NCBI RefSeq assembly: GCF_947500975.1
Contig: NZ_CANMUE010000003.1
Location: 248,001-312,000, forward strand
DNA: 64,000 nucleotides
Reading direction: 5' to 3'
Source of the DNA: an uncultured Polaribacter sp.
Lineage (GTDB): Bacteria; Bacteroidota; Bacteroidia; Flavobacteriales; Flavobacteriaceae
Shown here: positions 63,175 to 64,000 of the stretch, one piece after another
Position numbering within the stretch: the first letter of the stretch is position 1
Layout: every line of letters begins with the position of its first letter
Position numbers and translations under genes: made by a program
The notes under the pieces: model-generated
The model's input: only the letters and a program-made list of their open reading frames with translations
Database searches by the model: none
Told to the model about the DNA's origin: nothing

Positions 63175-64000
63175 TTATCTATACATATGATTAACTAACC
63201 TTTTGTCATTTGTTGACATATAAGAACGGTTAGGAACTATTATACTACCATCTTTTTTCGTCATTGTAGGTAAACCATTACTTCTCGCATAAGCGGTTTG
63301 AAAGTAATAAGAACCATACATCATGATAGAATTAAAATCTATTGCAAGACTCATATCCCATCCAGAAGTTATTTTATTCCAGTTGTGTTCATAACTGTCT
63401 GTTATACGGCTATAGTATACGTTTACATAATTGTCTCTATTCCAGTGTGTTTGCTCATGCATTACTCCAGCAACGTGTAAAAATTCATGAATAGTTGTAC
63501 CTACATTACAACCAGACGCTATATTCATTTTTTGTCCAGGATAACGTTTAGCAAGATAACCAACTTGTGCACTACAGCCTCTTGATTCAATTGAAGAAAT
63601 CCAAACATAACCTTCTGGATCACTTGTGGTCCATTTACGAACATTAAGATTAGTATTGTTATTAATGTATTGTGCAGCCTTTTCTATTTTAGAAACAGCA
63701 GAAGCTGACATTGAAGATGAATGTCTATATAATATGGTTCTATTAGGCCAAAAGTTAACACCATTTTTAACAACTCCTTTTTGATTGTCTTCTGTGTCGA
63801 AATTTTCTTCTTCAAAAATCATATCACCTAAAGCATAGGTTCCATCACCAAGAGAAGTTACTTTTATTTTACTTCCAAGGAAACTTTTTTCAACAATATC
63901 TCCTTCAATCATTGTTTGTTCTGCTTTTAATGTTGCTTCTAAAAGATCTTTATTTAGAGATTCATTTATTGCTTCAAAATCATCATTTATATCTTTATTA
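63175..64000 (-). CDS. Astacin-like (M12A) zinc metalloprotease, 5' part outside window
   Basis: The gene runs off the right edge; the frame is open to base 64000. Zinc motif HExxHxxGxxH is intact: TTIHEFLHVAGVMHEQ (His codons near 63489), with a Met-turn SIMMYG carrying the zinc-ligand Tyr, and CSAQVGY / SGCN Cys residues for the disulfides. Before the domain is an acidic region (EEENFDTEDNQKG) like a pro-segment with the astacin start FWPNRTILYR. Secreted endoprotease by family. Signal peptide not visible because the 5' end is outside the window. Confidence 0.93.
   Translation of the reverse strand, partial: NKDINDDFEAINESLNKDLLEATLKAEQTMIEGDIVEKSFLGSKIKVTSLGDGTYALGDMIFEEENFDTEDNQKGVVKNGVNFWPNRTILYRHSSSMSASAVSKIEKAAQYINNNTNLNVRKWTTSDPEGYVWISSIESRGCSAQVGYLAKRYPGQKMNIASGCNVGTTIHEFLHVAGVMHEQTHWNRDNYVNVYYSRITDSYEHNWNKITSGWDMSLAIDFNSIMMYGSYYFQTAYARSNGLPTMTKKDGSIIVPNRSYMSTNDKRLVNHMYR

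Overview
The window is a strongly AT-rich chromosomal segment of a member of the Flavobacteriaceae (Bacteroidota). Polaribacter- or Tenacibaculum-like is a guess from protein flavour; there is no rRNA gene to decide it. The assignment rests on the flavobacterial families DUF4270, DUF4271 and DUF4296, LytTR two-component pairs, many short lipoproteins, and promoters with the Bacteroidota -7 box TAnnTTTG. Several of these boxes lie only 3 to 9 nt before the start codon. No phage, transposase, CRISPR array or plasmid function was seen.

Layout. 1-6 kb: end of a LytS-type kinase with its LytTR regulator, a DUF3500 lipoprotein, two lipoproteins behind sigma-54-like sites, a short-chain dehydrogenase and an HD-domain protein. 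6-9.4 kb: a small accessory-looking block on the minus strand (DUF1266 protein, 4-helix membrane protein, zinc-ribbon mini-protein, membrane-anchored unknown, cyclophilin lipoprotein) with two diverged ~120-bp repeats. 9.5-16.7 kb: ALDH7-type dehydrogenase, isoaspartyl peptidase, LuxE-like protein, YHS protein, tyrS, NAD-epimerase. 16.7-21.2 kb: a minus-strand DUF4296/pyrC/GNAT/glycosyltransferase cluster, then DUF4271-hemD. 21.3-29.4 kb: radA, flippase-like protein, panD, panC, and divergently a GT5-like protein, a DUF4270 lipoprotein and glmS. 29.5-33.4 kb: a 1,063-residue multi-PAS kinase with its NarL-type regulator. 33.6-38.8 kb: flavoprotein, MarC, DUF3109, TonB-like protein, deoC, hexapeptide acetyltransferase, aldo/keto reductase. 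38.9-50.4 kb: pgk, secreted unknown, holB, ribE, pdxA, DUF177-rpmF-fabH-accB-accC, Lrp regulator, Hpt/LytTR pair. 50.6-51 kb: tRNA-Leu, tRNA-Gly, tRNA-Asn. 51-64 kb: sucA-sucB, a broken YiiX-like lipoprotein, DUF2200, a bile-acid-symporter family carrier, a PIF1-type helicase, GNAT, recJ, OsmC and a truncated astacin protease.

Most of this is housekeeping: CoA precursors (panC/panD), amino sugars (glmS), pyrimidines (pyrC), fatty acids (fabH/accB/accC), TCA cycle (sucA/sucB), B vitamins (ribE, pdxA), heme (hemD) and DNA maintenance (radA, recJ, holB).

The most notable sequence-level observations: (i) deoC stops early at a perfect -1 slippery heptamer, T TTA AAA, immediately followed by TGA, and the -1 frame encodes the missing phosphate-binding motif and C-terminal tyrosine; (ii) a YiiX-like hydrolase has one in-frame TAA between its presumed catalytic His and Cys; (iii) a zinc-ribbon gene ends in an A11 tract with a protein-like 40-codon extension in the -1 frame; (iv) three identically spaced TTGGCA-N5-TTTG sites precede two lipoprotein genes and a TonB-like gene. 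Items i and iii could also be sequencing indels.
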